Positions 1 through 10,600 of a stretch of DNA of 64,000 nucleotides are shown piece by piece. Where the stretch lies: contig JASJZC010000004.1 in assembly GCA_037178855.1 (NCBI GenBank), positions 3,286,001 through 3,350,000 on the forward strand, in the 5' to 3' direction. Both the position numbers and the translations under genes were made by a program. The notes beneath the pieces were generated by a model. The model saw only the letters and a program-made list of their open reading frames with translations, was not told the DNA's origin and searched no databases. How positions within the stretch are numbered: the stretch's first letter is position 1; every line of letters starts with the position of its first letter. This stretch comes from Oscheius sp. JU75 (Eukaryota; Nematoda; Chromadorea; Rhabditida; Rhabditidae).

Positions 1-1215
1 TTACACGTCCTTTTCTGGAGCCTTTCGAGAAATAGACGTACACGATTCCACCAAAATGCCCATCTTCGTCGGTTCTGTGTTCAAATGGCGCTCCGACCAC
101 CAAGTCATCGAATCCGTCATTGTTGATGTCCAGTACAGCCAGAGAATATCCGAAAGCCGATCCCATCCTGGTTCCATTGAGCACAAAACGGTCGTCGGTC
201 AAGGAGAGATGGTCTCCATTTTCCCAGGTGAATGGAAGGAAGACAACGGAACCATGTTGGCCAGACCTCGTTGCTCCGGAGACGACAGTCTGAGCCCCAT
301 CTTCTGTCTCGTACCAGAACCCAAAACGACCGATGGCAACAGAATAGCCGAGGTAGTCGTGACTTGTCAAAAGAGATCTGATTCCACCGTCCTGGTGAGC
401 CATCGTGTACTTTTCCTGACTCTTTCCAAACAGTCCGCCCTCGGACATCTTGGCAAAGACTCCTCCCGTCCACTTTTTCGCTCCGATGACTCCGGTCACA
501 AGAGAATTTCCAGACAAGGTGACGGAGATTCCCTCCATACAGGCTCCGTACTCATTATGTCTTTCTGTTCTCGGCAGATTCTTTTGCATACAGGTCGAGA
601 TCATTGCTGAAGTATGCGAAATTAAATAAAAGGGGATAGAACTTACATCGGAAGGTTAGGTCGGAGTTGAGTTCGTAGCAGGATCCTTGCGCATAGGCAC
701 TCGTGTTGTGAAATCGGATCAAAGGGGCACATACCTGAAAAGACATTAGTTTGAGAGAGAATGATACCAACCACAGCAGATCCATTGATCCTGCCCTGCG
801 ACGAGACCGAAGCTCCGAGAAGTTCACCGTCTTTTCCCAGCGGATGGATCTGCTTGCCCATCACATTGGTCATTTCGGGTGACTTGGAATACGCTGACAC
901 GTCTTCATATTCCGCTCTGATCTGAGAACAAGCTCCTTGTCCAGATCTGACAGTCGACAACGGGCATGAGAACAAGGCTCCTGCTCGATGTGTACCCATT
1001 TGTCCGGACTCCGCCTTCGGCGCACCAACTAATATTCTAAAAGTATGTGTGGAGAACAAAGTATCGAAGCCTTACAACGCAGTCTCTCCATTGAAATGTT
1101 GAGCTACGGAATATCCGAAATACGTATTGTTTAGGCCTAATTTGTAGATGGGACTGTAGACGTCTAAATTGAAAGAGACGACGCCATAAAGCAGTAGAAG
1201 CAGACGCCACAGCAT
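1..1215 (-). CDS. Integrin alpha subunit, N-terminal part (continues past window start)
   Basis: Cell-surface adhesion receptor subunit that pairs with an integrin beta chain to bind extracellular matrix. The start at 1215 gives a signal peptide beginning MLWRLLLLLYGVVS, followed by the mature integrin start FNLDVYSPIY. Four exons were read on the minus strand: 1215-1076, 1036-772, 734-647 and 606-5, with a splice donor at the window edge. They encode the beta-propeller N-terminus with FG-GAP repeats. Visible motifs are FGYSVAQHF, LVGAPKAESG, FGYSLAVLDINNDGFDDLVVGAPF, read here as an FGYS motif followed by a DxNxDGxxD calcium loop and a VVGAPF turn. The C-terminal propeller, legs, membrane span and cytoplasmic tail lie outside the window. 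A laminin-type or RGD-type ligand cannot be decided from this fragment. Confidence 0.93.
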
Positions 1216-3356
1216 ATTGTACTACCTCCGACACATTAAAACTGAAAAGAGTCTATTTTGAGCGAAGAGTAAGAAGGAAGGGTCACGAAGATGAGTCAGT
1301 GGCGCCGCTCCGGCAATGTAACACCTATGAATAAGGTCAGACTTACAGTAGCAAATAGTTTGTTTCAATTTGGAACGAAACGAGTCAAGAGACAGCTAGC
1401 TTGTGCCTTGAGATAAGAGAAAGAGTGAGTCAGGACGGTGGGGGAGCCAGATATTTTGGTAGATGAGTCAGAAAAAAAGAGACACGGAGAGTCCATTGAC
1501 CTTCGGATAGATGAGGTAATTAAGATATCAATCAGGGTCAGGCTGGTGTGAAACTGTTGAAAGTGTCTCAGAGTTTACGCTCAAGTGACCGTTGCATTTT
1601 GTAACGGAGAGGAGGTCGCCGACTAAAAGAAGAGTCATAAATTTTCGTTCCGATTCCTGAACTTCGCGCAGAGGGTGGCCGACCCGTCCGAGGGAAATTG
1701 AATGATGCGCTAGCTAAGCGGCCATCAAACGGCCCAAATGGCCAATGTGAATTATCGCCAGATTTTATTAGGACGTTTTTTGGTTGAAGAAGAGACGGAA
1801 AAGGACAAGAAAGAAGGCGCAGCTGTCCAGACTGAATTGAAAGAGCGGGAAATGGGGCGCGAACTGTCGAATTTCAAATTCAGATTTATCTCTGACTGAA
1901 CTAATCCTAACTAAGAGCTCAAAAAATTAGTGCTCACAACACTAGATGAGACTAGAAGGAGTTCAGAAGTCTAAAAACTACCAAGGGCTGGAGATGTAAT
2001 AGATTGTAAACTTAATCGAATGTGTGTTGTGACCACTGACTCATTTTTCTCGAAATCATTATTATTGTTTTGAGACAAAAAGTGTTCATAATTGCCGACG
2101 GAGTGACCATCTCGCGCAACTTGTCATCGCGGTTACAGATCGGCCGGCGAGGAAAGAAAATCGATTGCGGTGAACATCTGCATCTCTCTGCCAGCCATGA
2201 TACATACCATTAGGGCAGCGCTTACTGTTTACCAAACGCGTCGCGATGGCCGCGACGCGACCCTTTTTCGGCTAACAGCCCGGGTCACTCTCTGCATTTA
2301 CTTAGTTATGAAGCAGACATCTTAAAAAATGTTCTGAGACACGTTACGCTAAAAAGTACGGCGAGAAATAGCTTATGCAAAGAAAGAGCAGACGTCTGTC
2401 ACCCTTTCCCCTGTGAACCACTTATTGACAAAAACGCGGGAACTGGGGGACGCAAAAATTCCGAATTAGGCGGAACAGAAGTAGTTAATTAAGGGTCGGA
2501 GATGTGTTCGGAGCTGGTTCGAGAGAGGGTCTGAGTGCCGGTGGCCGAGACCCATTGTTTGCCCAAACGTGTAGTAGCTCGGACGGGCAGCAGCTTGTGG
2601 GTTCAAGCATGTATCGTGAGGGGTCAATAGGTGCCAGCAATCTGTTCCGGACAATGGCTGATTGCGGGAATAGAACGGCAGAAGAAGACATTCATCACAG
2701 AGGATTCAAGCTGCTGCCGGACATTAACTGACCATTCTCTTGAAAGAGACCGACTGAACAATCGAACCTCTCCCTATGAGTACCATGAACATCTTACTCC
2801 TCAGATTGTCACAAAGTCTGTACATCCGGAAGGAAGCTGTTTTTATCCTTAGGCGGATTAGGTGTCCTCATCAATCCGTGTACATCCTCGCGTCAGTGGA
2901 TTCATCAAACGGGTGTCCTTCATCGTTACAAAGTACTCATTGAAACAATTTGCTTCTGTCGAGAGATAATGTCTTGACAAACAGCCTTTCTGACAAGCTA
3001 AAATATGAAACGAACAATAAACATTGAACAAACAATTTAGAACAGAATTTGAAGTAGCTCCTTTTGAGTACCTGGAAGATCAAGAGAAAGGAGTTTGTAG
3101 CGGACAAAAACCTTGAATATGGGTTGCCTATGACATAAGGTGTAGTTCATTTAGCATCAAAAATTCTCCTACTTTGTCGTTCCCATTTCCTCAATATCGC
3201 CCTCTCTCACGCAAGAGGATGTTCGGATCGGACTCTCGTCTCGTGGGGCGTCTCCAGAGCAACCGCTTGCTGCCCATCTTCCTCCCCCGCTCCAGTTCTC
3301 TCTCTACTTTTTTGCACACCAAGGTATAATTACTCTACTGGTATGTCCCAGTCGGC
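1216..3356. other. Intergenic region between integrin alpha and the CNG channel genes (divergent promoters)
   Basis: About 2.1 kb with no convincing coding exon on either strand; the short open frames at 2466-2852 are isolated and lack recognisable protein sequence or good splice partners. The interval must hold the promoters of the two divergent genes. The integrin-proximal half carries four TGASTCA sites, listed separately. Confidence 0.6.
1292..2043. promoter_or_regulatory. Cluster of four AP-1-like TGASTCA sites upstream of integrin alpha
   Basis: TGAGTCA occurs at 1292-1298, 1426-1432 and 1464-1470, and TGACTCA at 2037-2043, all within 830 bp upstream of the integrin start codon. This 7-mer is the classical bZIP (Fos/Jun type) binding site. 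Four sites in ~750 bp is well above the roughly 0.1 expected by chance for equal base use. That they regulate the integrin gene is inference. Confidence 0.4.
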
Positions 3357-6300
3357 ATGAGCCAACCGCCAAATGGAACTGTTAACGGAGCTGGACCACC
3401 TGTGGAACCTCATATCCGGGAGATCCCGTCCCAGCATGGACGCTCGTTCATCAAAATGGTAAGTCGGAAGATCTGTGTGTGATGTTGAGTAATTGGCCGG
3501 TCTGTTAGACAAAACACCAACTAGGAAATGAAAGAAAGATGGAGTGTTTTGAGGCTTCAGCTATTCTTTTTATTGAGAGCAACGGAACATTTCCTGCCTA
3601 CAACCAAGAGCTATTTCGTGACTGTCAGAAGTCGAGGACTCCTCTTTGAGTCGATCCTTGGCAGGAGGAATAGACTGATCTTTTCGGTCTCTTGAAGCAG
3701 ACAGTGTTCTCCAAAAGAAAAAGTCTAATCGGTCCTAGAAGACTAAAAGATCCTTCTCACGGATTGAGGTCATTATCTCTTCCCCAATCGGTTTATTCCA
3801 CTTCCATTATAGAATTAGATTTTGGATAAATATCATCATCTGTCCATTTGACTCTTTCTCAGTCCTTCGAGTGTGAAATTGGTCATTCAAACGAACATAC
3901 ATTTGCCGATATTTTTTCGAAGAAAGATTCAGCTTCTCCGGAAGGTCAATCGTGTCTCGGACGCGAACTACACGGCGGACACCGCCGTCCCAGGGACAAC
4001 ACTGGAGCAGCAGCCGAAAGATGGAGTCAATCTCACCGGACCGGGAACAGCCATCACTTCGGGAGCTTCTCAAGAAACTACTCAGATGGAAAAGACTAGT
4101 ATGGTTATGGGTAAAAGGGTGTAGACCGTACTTATAGGTAGAATGGCTCGGTTCAAAAAGTTCCGAAAAGAGTACGTCTTCGACCCGTCCCTTGACTCGT
4201 ACTACTATTGGACCATGTTGGTAAGAGACAAGACTTCGAACAGATTGGAGGAATCTTTTCAGGTCTCTGTTGCATATATTTATAACCTGACAGTGGTCAT
4301 CGCTCGTCAAGTCTTCGCCGATTTGATCGGACCCATCGGTCAATATCAGTGCTGGCAAAAAAACGCGACCCATCTCGACAGTCCACCCGTTTCTTGCGAT
4401 TCCGATCCCGAAATCAGAAAGGATATGCTCAAGATGCCTTACATGGAATACGACAGTGACTACGGGTGGAGTGAGTACTATTGGCTCAGAATTGGCTGGC
4501 TCTTCTTCGACTTCATCATGGACATGGTCTATTTGGCCGATTTCTGGGTCAGAAGACATACGGGTACTGATTGCTTGATATTCTCACAAGTATGAGTATA
4601 GGTTTCTTGGAGCAAGGTCTTCTGGTCCGCGACGTCCAGAAAATAACCAAATTGTACAAACAAAGCAGGCAGTACAGACTGGATGTTTTGTCGATCATTC
4701 CTTTGGATTACATTTTCGGATGGCCTCTTCCCTGGATCCCATTTCTTCCGATCATGCGATTGAATAGGTTGCTAAGGGTAAACAGGATCACTGATTGCAT
4801 GGAGAGGACCGAAACGAGGTGGGTCTCAGCACCTCAAGAAAACCTCAAATATTTTTTTAGAAGCAGCATCCCGAACGCGTTTCGCGTGATGTGTGTCGTC
4901 TGCTACATCATTGTGATCATTCACTGGAACGCTTGTTTTTATTTTTGGATTTCGGAGGCTATCGGACTCGGATCCGACGGCTGGGTCTACGGCAATCTCA
5001 ACAAACAAAGTCTACCAGAGTTTTTTCAAATATGAACGGAAGGACATTCCACTTTCCAGAGGAGTCTACGACACTCTACTCCGTCGTTACATCTACAGTT
5101 TCTATTGGTCCACCTTGATTTTGACCACGATTGGTGAAGTTCCTGGTCCTGTCCGGAACATTGAATTTCTCTTCGTAACTCTCGATCTCATGTGTGGAGT
5201 CTTGATTTTCGCTACCATCGTCGGTAATGTCGGCAGTATGATCTCTAACATGAGTGCCGCCCGAACCGAATTCCAAAATAAAATGGACGGCATCAAACAG
5301 TACATGGAGTTGAGAAAAGTCAGCAAGCAGGTAGTTCTTTTTCCTCTCAAACAAACAGACAGTTTCTTTTAGTTAGAAGCTAGAGTAATTAAATGGTTCG
5401 ACTATCTCTGGGCCAATAAACAGTCTCTCTCTGACCAGCAAGTTCTCAAGGTTAATACCGTTTTCATGAAATACACAGAAAGTATTAGGTGTTACCAGAC
5501 AAACTTCAAGCAGAAATAGCCATGCAGGTCCATTTTGAAACACTGAGGAAAGTCAGAATTTTCCAAGATTGCGAGGCTGGATTGTTGGCCGAGATGGTGC
5601 TCAAACTGCAGCTACAGGTTAGCTTTGGCTTTGAATCTTGTGATTCTTTTTCTAGGTCTTCTCTCCCGGAGATTACATCTGTCGAAAGGGGGATATCGGT
5701 CGAGAAATGTACATTGTCAAAAGAGGAAAACTCCAAGTCTGCGGAGAGGATGATGGTCACGGAAACGTCCCTGTTTTCGCCACTTTGGCAGAAGGAGCCG
5801 TTTTTGGAGAACTCAGTATTTTGAACATTGCCGGTTCGTGTTAACGGCTGGAGAGCTTCTATATAACCACTTTCAGGAAGTAAGAATGGAAACAGACGCT
5901 CGGCAAATGTGCGCTCAGTCGGGTATACAGATCTCTTTGTTCTGAATAAGAACGATCTTCACAATGTTCTGAGAGAGTATCCAGAGGCCAAGAAAATGCT
6001 TCTGGCAAAGGTTTGGTCATTAGATGACTCTGTGAAATTGTATGTCTAGGGAAGAGAGATGTTGAAGAAAGATGGTCTGATTGACGAAAATGCTCCAGAG
6101 GAACAGAAGACGGCCGAGGAGCTGGCTGAGATTTTAAACAGCCAAGTCAGAGCTCTTCAGACGAGGTTGGTTCTTAGCAAGCCCGAGTTTTATTACTTCA
6201 AATCACCTTCCACTGGCTGACTAGATCTTTTCGAATATGTGATTTAAAAAAAAGTTGCACCAACCGGGAGTTGAACCCGGGTCTGTACCGTGGGAGGGTA

Positions 6301-6576
6301 CAATGATACCGCTACACCATTGGTGCTGAAAGATCTCACTTCTCTCCCAAAAGAGGAAAGAGCCTGCTCCCCATCGATTTTCGTCTCTGTTAGAGGGAGA
6401 GAGGGCGGGCTTTTTGATAAGAGTTTCATTCAGTTAGAGTCTGAGTTTCTAGAAGAACAATGAAACTATTTTATAAAAATTATTTTAGGATGGCCCGTCT
6501 CATTGCCGAACACACAAGTACTGAGACAAAGCTCACCCAGAGGATAGAACACCTCGAAGGAAAGCTGGTCAAGTGA
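3357..6576 (+). CDS. Cyclic nucleotide-gated cation channel, alpha type (TAX-4/CNGA-like)
   Basis: Plasma-membrane cation channel opened by cGMP/cAMP, typically in sensory neurons. The start at 3357 gives a 34-codon first exon (3357-3458). Further exons read: 3933-4098, 4138-4220, 4263-4563, 4602-4818, 4861-5330, 5373-5450, 5489-5617, 5656-5833, 5877-6010, 6050-6165 and 6489-6576. The S1-S2 linker has [12 protein letters not shown]; the pore has the family filter TTIGEVP, with the conserved Glu. A C-linker is followed by a cyclic-nucleotide-binding domain with a FGELSIL turn and the phosphate-binding Arg in NRRSANVRS. The Ser after RR replaces the usual Thr but keeps the hydroxyl. A heptad-rich tail (HLEGKLVK) matches the trimerising coiled coil of alpha subunits. 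Oddity: at the T6 run 5021-5026 the reading frame shifts by one; five T would restore the family sequence. The long last intron holds a tRNA gene on the other strand. Confidence 0.93.
6256..6326 (-). tRNA. tRNA-Gly (anticodon CCC)
   Basis: Reads GGG codons for glycine. The 71-nt minus-strand sequence has a perfect 7-bp acceptor stem (GCACCAA with TTGGTGC), discriminator A, A box GGTGTAGCGGTATCA, a 5-bp anticodon stem GTACC/GGTAC around the loop CTCCCAC (anticodon CCC), and a T arm CCGGGTTCAACTCCCGG. No intron. It lies antisense inside the last intron of the CNG channel gene. The internal pol III boxes are intact, so it is probably a functional gene. Confidence 0.95.
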
Positions 6577-6841
6577 GTCTGCCGTTTCACTCCAGATCCA
6601 AAATAGATTGGGCTGACATGAGACAAAAATCAATTCAGATATCGAACTCTAGCTCGACGACAGAAAAGTCTCCACGCGACACGTTCCGTTGATCTAGGAT
6701 GATGGGGTTTCTACATAGTGCCTGACAAGACAAACGCTCACAATCAGTTGTTCGAGAAGTAAATGCATAAAGACTTCTAAATAGTTTTGTTTTATAAGTT
6801 GTTCTCGGTGTAAAAAGCTGTCAACATATAGAACTTTGTTA

Positions 6842-6964
6842 AAACAAGTTTAGCTGATGTTCCGTTGGAATTCGTGACAGGTAGATGATATTTCAGTCAA
6901 GCTACCATGACCGGAGCAACGTTCTCCTAAAGATGCATCTCCCGAAGTGACTTGACTTACAAAG
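6842..6964 (-). repeat. Dispersed ~120-bp repeat, copy A
   Basis: Read on the minus strand, this matches the copies at 14282-14420 and 46022-46141: a CAAGTCA start, GGGAGATG, the core GGAGAACGTTGCTCC, then ATCATCTACCTGTCACGA and a CATCAGC end. It lies just downstream of the CNG stop codon, perhaps in its 3' UTR. It has no coding potential. Confidence 0.75.
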
Positions 6965-7014
6965 AGTAATTGCTATCACAAAGTAACTGACAGATTGGCA
7001 ATTAGGGCTTTAAA

Positions 7015-7038
7015 TACACACACACACACACACACACA
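7015..7038. repeat. (CA)n microsatellite
   Basis: About 12 perfect CA dinucleotides in the spacer between the CNG channel gene and the Kunitz gene. Confidence 0.95.
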
Positions 7039-7646
7039 GACGGCATTTAAACTTCATGGGTTGTTGGTTTGGAGCTGTAAACCGCAAAGTAAGTGCTGCA
7101 ATCGAGGGAAAACGTTTTCATTGTGGCTGAAAAGTGCAGTTTGTTTATTGGCCTCATGGTGAGGCCGCGTATCTTTCAAATACGTGTTTCTCGAAAAAAT
7201 TTTAATTGTGACTTCTTTTGCTATTGGCAGGTTTCAACAGTCCAGATTGAGCTGCATTGCCCGTTTTTACTTATACGATTTGGTTAGGTGTGTGTCCGCG
7301 CTCAAAGTTGGCTACTTTCGAGATTTTGACACTACACAGGTCAGCGAGAAAGAATGTCTGAGAAATCGGGTCTCGGTTGAAAATTGGACATAGTGATAGA
7401 TCTGAACCTGAAATTCTCATTTTCTCCTCTACAATGTTCCAATGGAAAGTCCCTCGCCCTACAACAGTACTCAAGTATTTACCACCTAGCCCAAAGGGAG
7501 TGGCGGCTCCCCAAGAGCTCGCTCTCTCCAGTCTTCTCTCGCACGTGTTTGTCGCCGCTGGCCTGCTGTCAATCCGCCGTCAATCTGGCTCACGATCCGA
7601 CCGAAGGAGTCCGGCCTGCAGACGACTGTGGACAACACGAAGAGAC

Positions 7647-10600
7647 ATGGGCCCTCCCTTGCTTCTCCTTCTGATGTCTGTTGCTACAGCCGTATCTTCG
7701 AGTTGCGTTGATCGTCCTTGTGCTCATTGTCCGCATATGTTTTCTGAGGGAGATATCTGTGGAACGTCTCTTCTTCTACCTTATCTGTACTGCGAGCCAG
7801 TTAGCAAGTGCTCTATTTCTCTATCTGTAAGGAAACTCCGTTTCAGACTAGTGAAGGAAAGTCCGAACGAGTACCTGAGCTGTGGTGATGGCCAGTTAGT
7901 TCTTCAAAAATGTCCCATGGGAGCCATTTTCGCTCCTGGCCAGGGCTGTACTGATCCGACCATGCATCTTCACATGCACGGTCTCCAAGTATCCGGAAGT
8001 GGCCGAGTAGTTTTGTAGTTGATCTTCAGTTACAGTAGATTTAGGTCGGCGATCTTTGCCAATACAATACGGACTGTTTGAGCGTAAGGATAGATACGTC
8101 TTGCTTACCTAAATGCTTCAGGGAATGTACTGTTCTGGAGGCGTCTGCATCTGCTTGAGTACCTACATTCTGCGAGAATCGTACTGCTACGAAAGTAAGT
8201 TCTTACGCTTCTTATCAACACATTTTCCAGAAATCAATCCAAACCAGCCCGGATGTACTTATGATGTTCAGTGTGAGGCCGTCTGGCCTGGAGCAAAATG
8301 CTCGATGGACTCGTCAGTTGGAACATGTCGTTGTCCTGAAGAGACTCATGTCGCTCGAGAAACTAGAGACGGCTGGGTTTGTATCTCGCTTCGAGATATC
8401 GGAGGAGGAGGATCGGCTCCTCTGTATTTCACCTGTCCTTTACCAGAAGGGGCTGGATTCAAAATTGCCCTCAATGATCCCAATCCCGCAATGGCATCTT
8501 TCCCCGTAGGATGTACAGTTGGCTCATCGGCTTCGGTAGAGCCGGTAGCTGGTCTTTATGGAGGCGGTGGGTGTTCTTGGCCAACTACCGGAGAATACCT
8601 TGGCGATATCTACGACTGTATCCACACGAGTCCTCATGTGAGACCATCCCAAGGTTTCTAATTATAATCTTTAGGTGAAACTGGCCGAAAAGTTTCCCGG
8701 CAGTTCTTACGCGCAATCAGCTGACGGAGTCTGTTGTCCAAGTCGCGGTAAATACTTCTAGAAATCTTATTTGGTGTTTCAGCTCTTGCATGTATCCAGC
8801 CGCAAGCCACAGGACCGACACCAACAGAGCCCCGATGGTGGTACAATGCTGTTACTGGTACGTCTTTCTCTTGATAAAACTTCATTCTAACATATTTTCG
8901 GTACCTGCCAACAGTTCATGTGGGATCCTACAGGTTAGTCATGTCTCTTTCATACAGCTCTCTGATCCGGATTTACTAGAATCCTTATGTAAAATTTTTT
9001 TAAACATCAGATCAGGGGGTTGTGATCTCTGAAGAAAACCAATTCATAATTCTACTATACAGCATCGGATGCCAAGTATCACTCCGCCAACAATTTTAAG
9101 ACAATACGACACTGTGAATCTTATTGCCGAGATAGTAAGAACTTTCCAATTTCTTTAATCAGAAGACAATGTTCAGCCTGTCAACGTGGCTCTCCTCAAT
9201 ACACTTCGGAAGCAAGTGTTTTGGCCGAGAGACCCTTGACTAGTTGCGGTACTTCCATTGGATGTGCCAACGATTTTCTGTGCACATCGGTTGGAAGTCA
9301 GCATCTGTGCTGTCCTTCGCCAGCCATCATTTGTTCTTCCAAAGGCGGTCGACCAATGGACATTGTTCCAAGGAATCATGTCTACCACAGTGGATTCCTT
9401 GTCTCCACTGGCAGAGAAAGCATTCGGTTCGTGAAACTATTACTCCTCATCATTCACTTTGAGATTCTATTACGATCCGGTCAGTGGACGATGCAAAGAC
9501 TTCATTTACAAAGGATCCGGAGGCAACTTCAACAATTTCCTTTCGAAGAACGAGTGCGAGATGTACTGTGAGAAACTGCAATGTGAAAGAGGCTCTCCGC
9601 TTCGAGTCGGAGAAAATGCTCAGCGATGTCAGTCCAATGCCCAATGTCCGTCTTCTCACGAATGTAAAGCTGACCATGGAGTCTGTTGTCCCAGAAAACG
9701 TAAGAGGATGCAAAACGATTGATATCCTTGATTCAGAGACAATCTGTGCACAGCCCTTGCGCGTTGGAGATTGCACCGAAAACGTAAAAAGATACTACTA
9801 CAACGCAAAGACGCGTCAATGTCAAATGTTCGAATATACCGGCTGTCAGGGAAACGACAACAATTTTGATTCAATCATCGACTGCCAAGTATTCTGCAAA
9901 AACTCACTGCGTACGTTTCTTTTAAGTTACTAAACTTTATCATTACAGCCGAGCCGAAGTGTATACAGGGACAGGCCTACAAAGACCAGTTTGGAAACTT
10001 TGTCTCTTGTCAAAATGGTCAAGGATGTCCAGCTAACTTTGACTGCTACTTTGACGGGAATCAGTGGGGGTGTTGCCCTGTGAAAGGTTTGCTATGAGAT
10101 AACACAAAATAAGAGCTTTTCAGCACACACATGCAGTCTGAACTCGGATAGTGGAGTCCAGTGTGGAGCCGGTTCTACCTTCAAGTTCTTCTACAATGGA
10201 GCGACTCAGAACTGTGACAGTTTTCTTGTGAGTGTGACAGATTGTTATAGCTTAATTTACAGCTTTCAGTATAATGGCTGCGACGGAAACAGCAACAACT
10301 TTGCCAATAGGGAGTCTTGCGAACAGTATTGTTCAGTCGGCGGTGGGTATACACGCTAGCTATCATCGATAGTTTAGGTTGTCCAAATGGTGGTACACCT
10401 CTTCGCGATCATCAAGGAATGATGAAAATTTGTGGCGGCCAATCGGGAGAATGTCCTGAGACCCATGAGTGTACTCCTGTCGTGGCCGGCAGTTCTACCG
10501 TCAATAGATGTTGCCCGACCAGAGGTACCTCATTCTCTCGATCCAAAACAGATAATTTAGCCTATCTCTGTGGTCTGCCTCCTCAACAGGGAAGTCAGTG

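Noticed and set aside
2466-2852. Overlapping short open frames on both strands
   Set aside because: No recognisable protein sequence, no consistent splice sites and no signal over background; probably chance frames in the divergent promoter region.
7015-7038. CA repeat as a possible functional element
   Set aside because: Ordinary microsatellite; no reason to assign function.
7093-7393. Frames upstream of the Kunitz gene
   Set aside because: They overlap in different frames and lack family sequence; the signal peptide starting at 7647 marks a better start.
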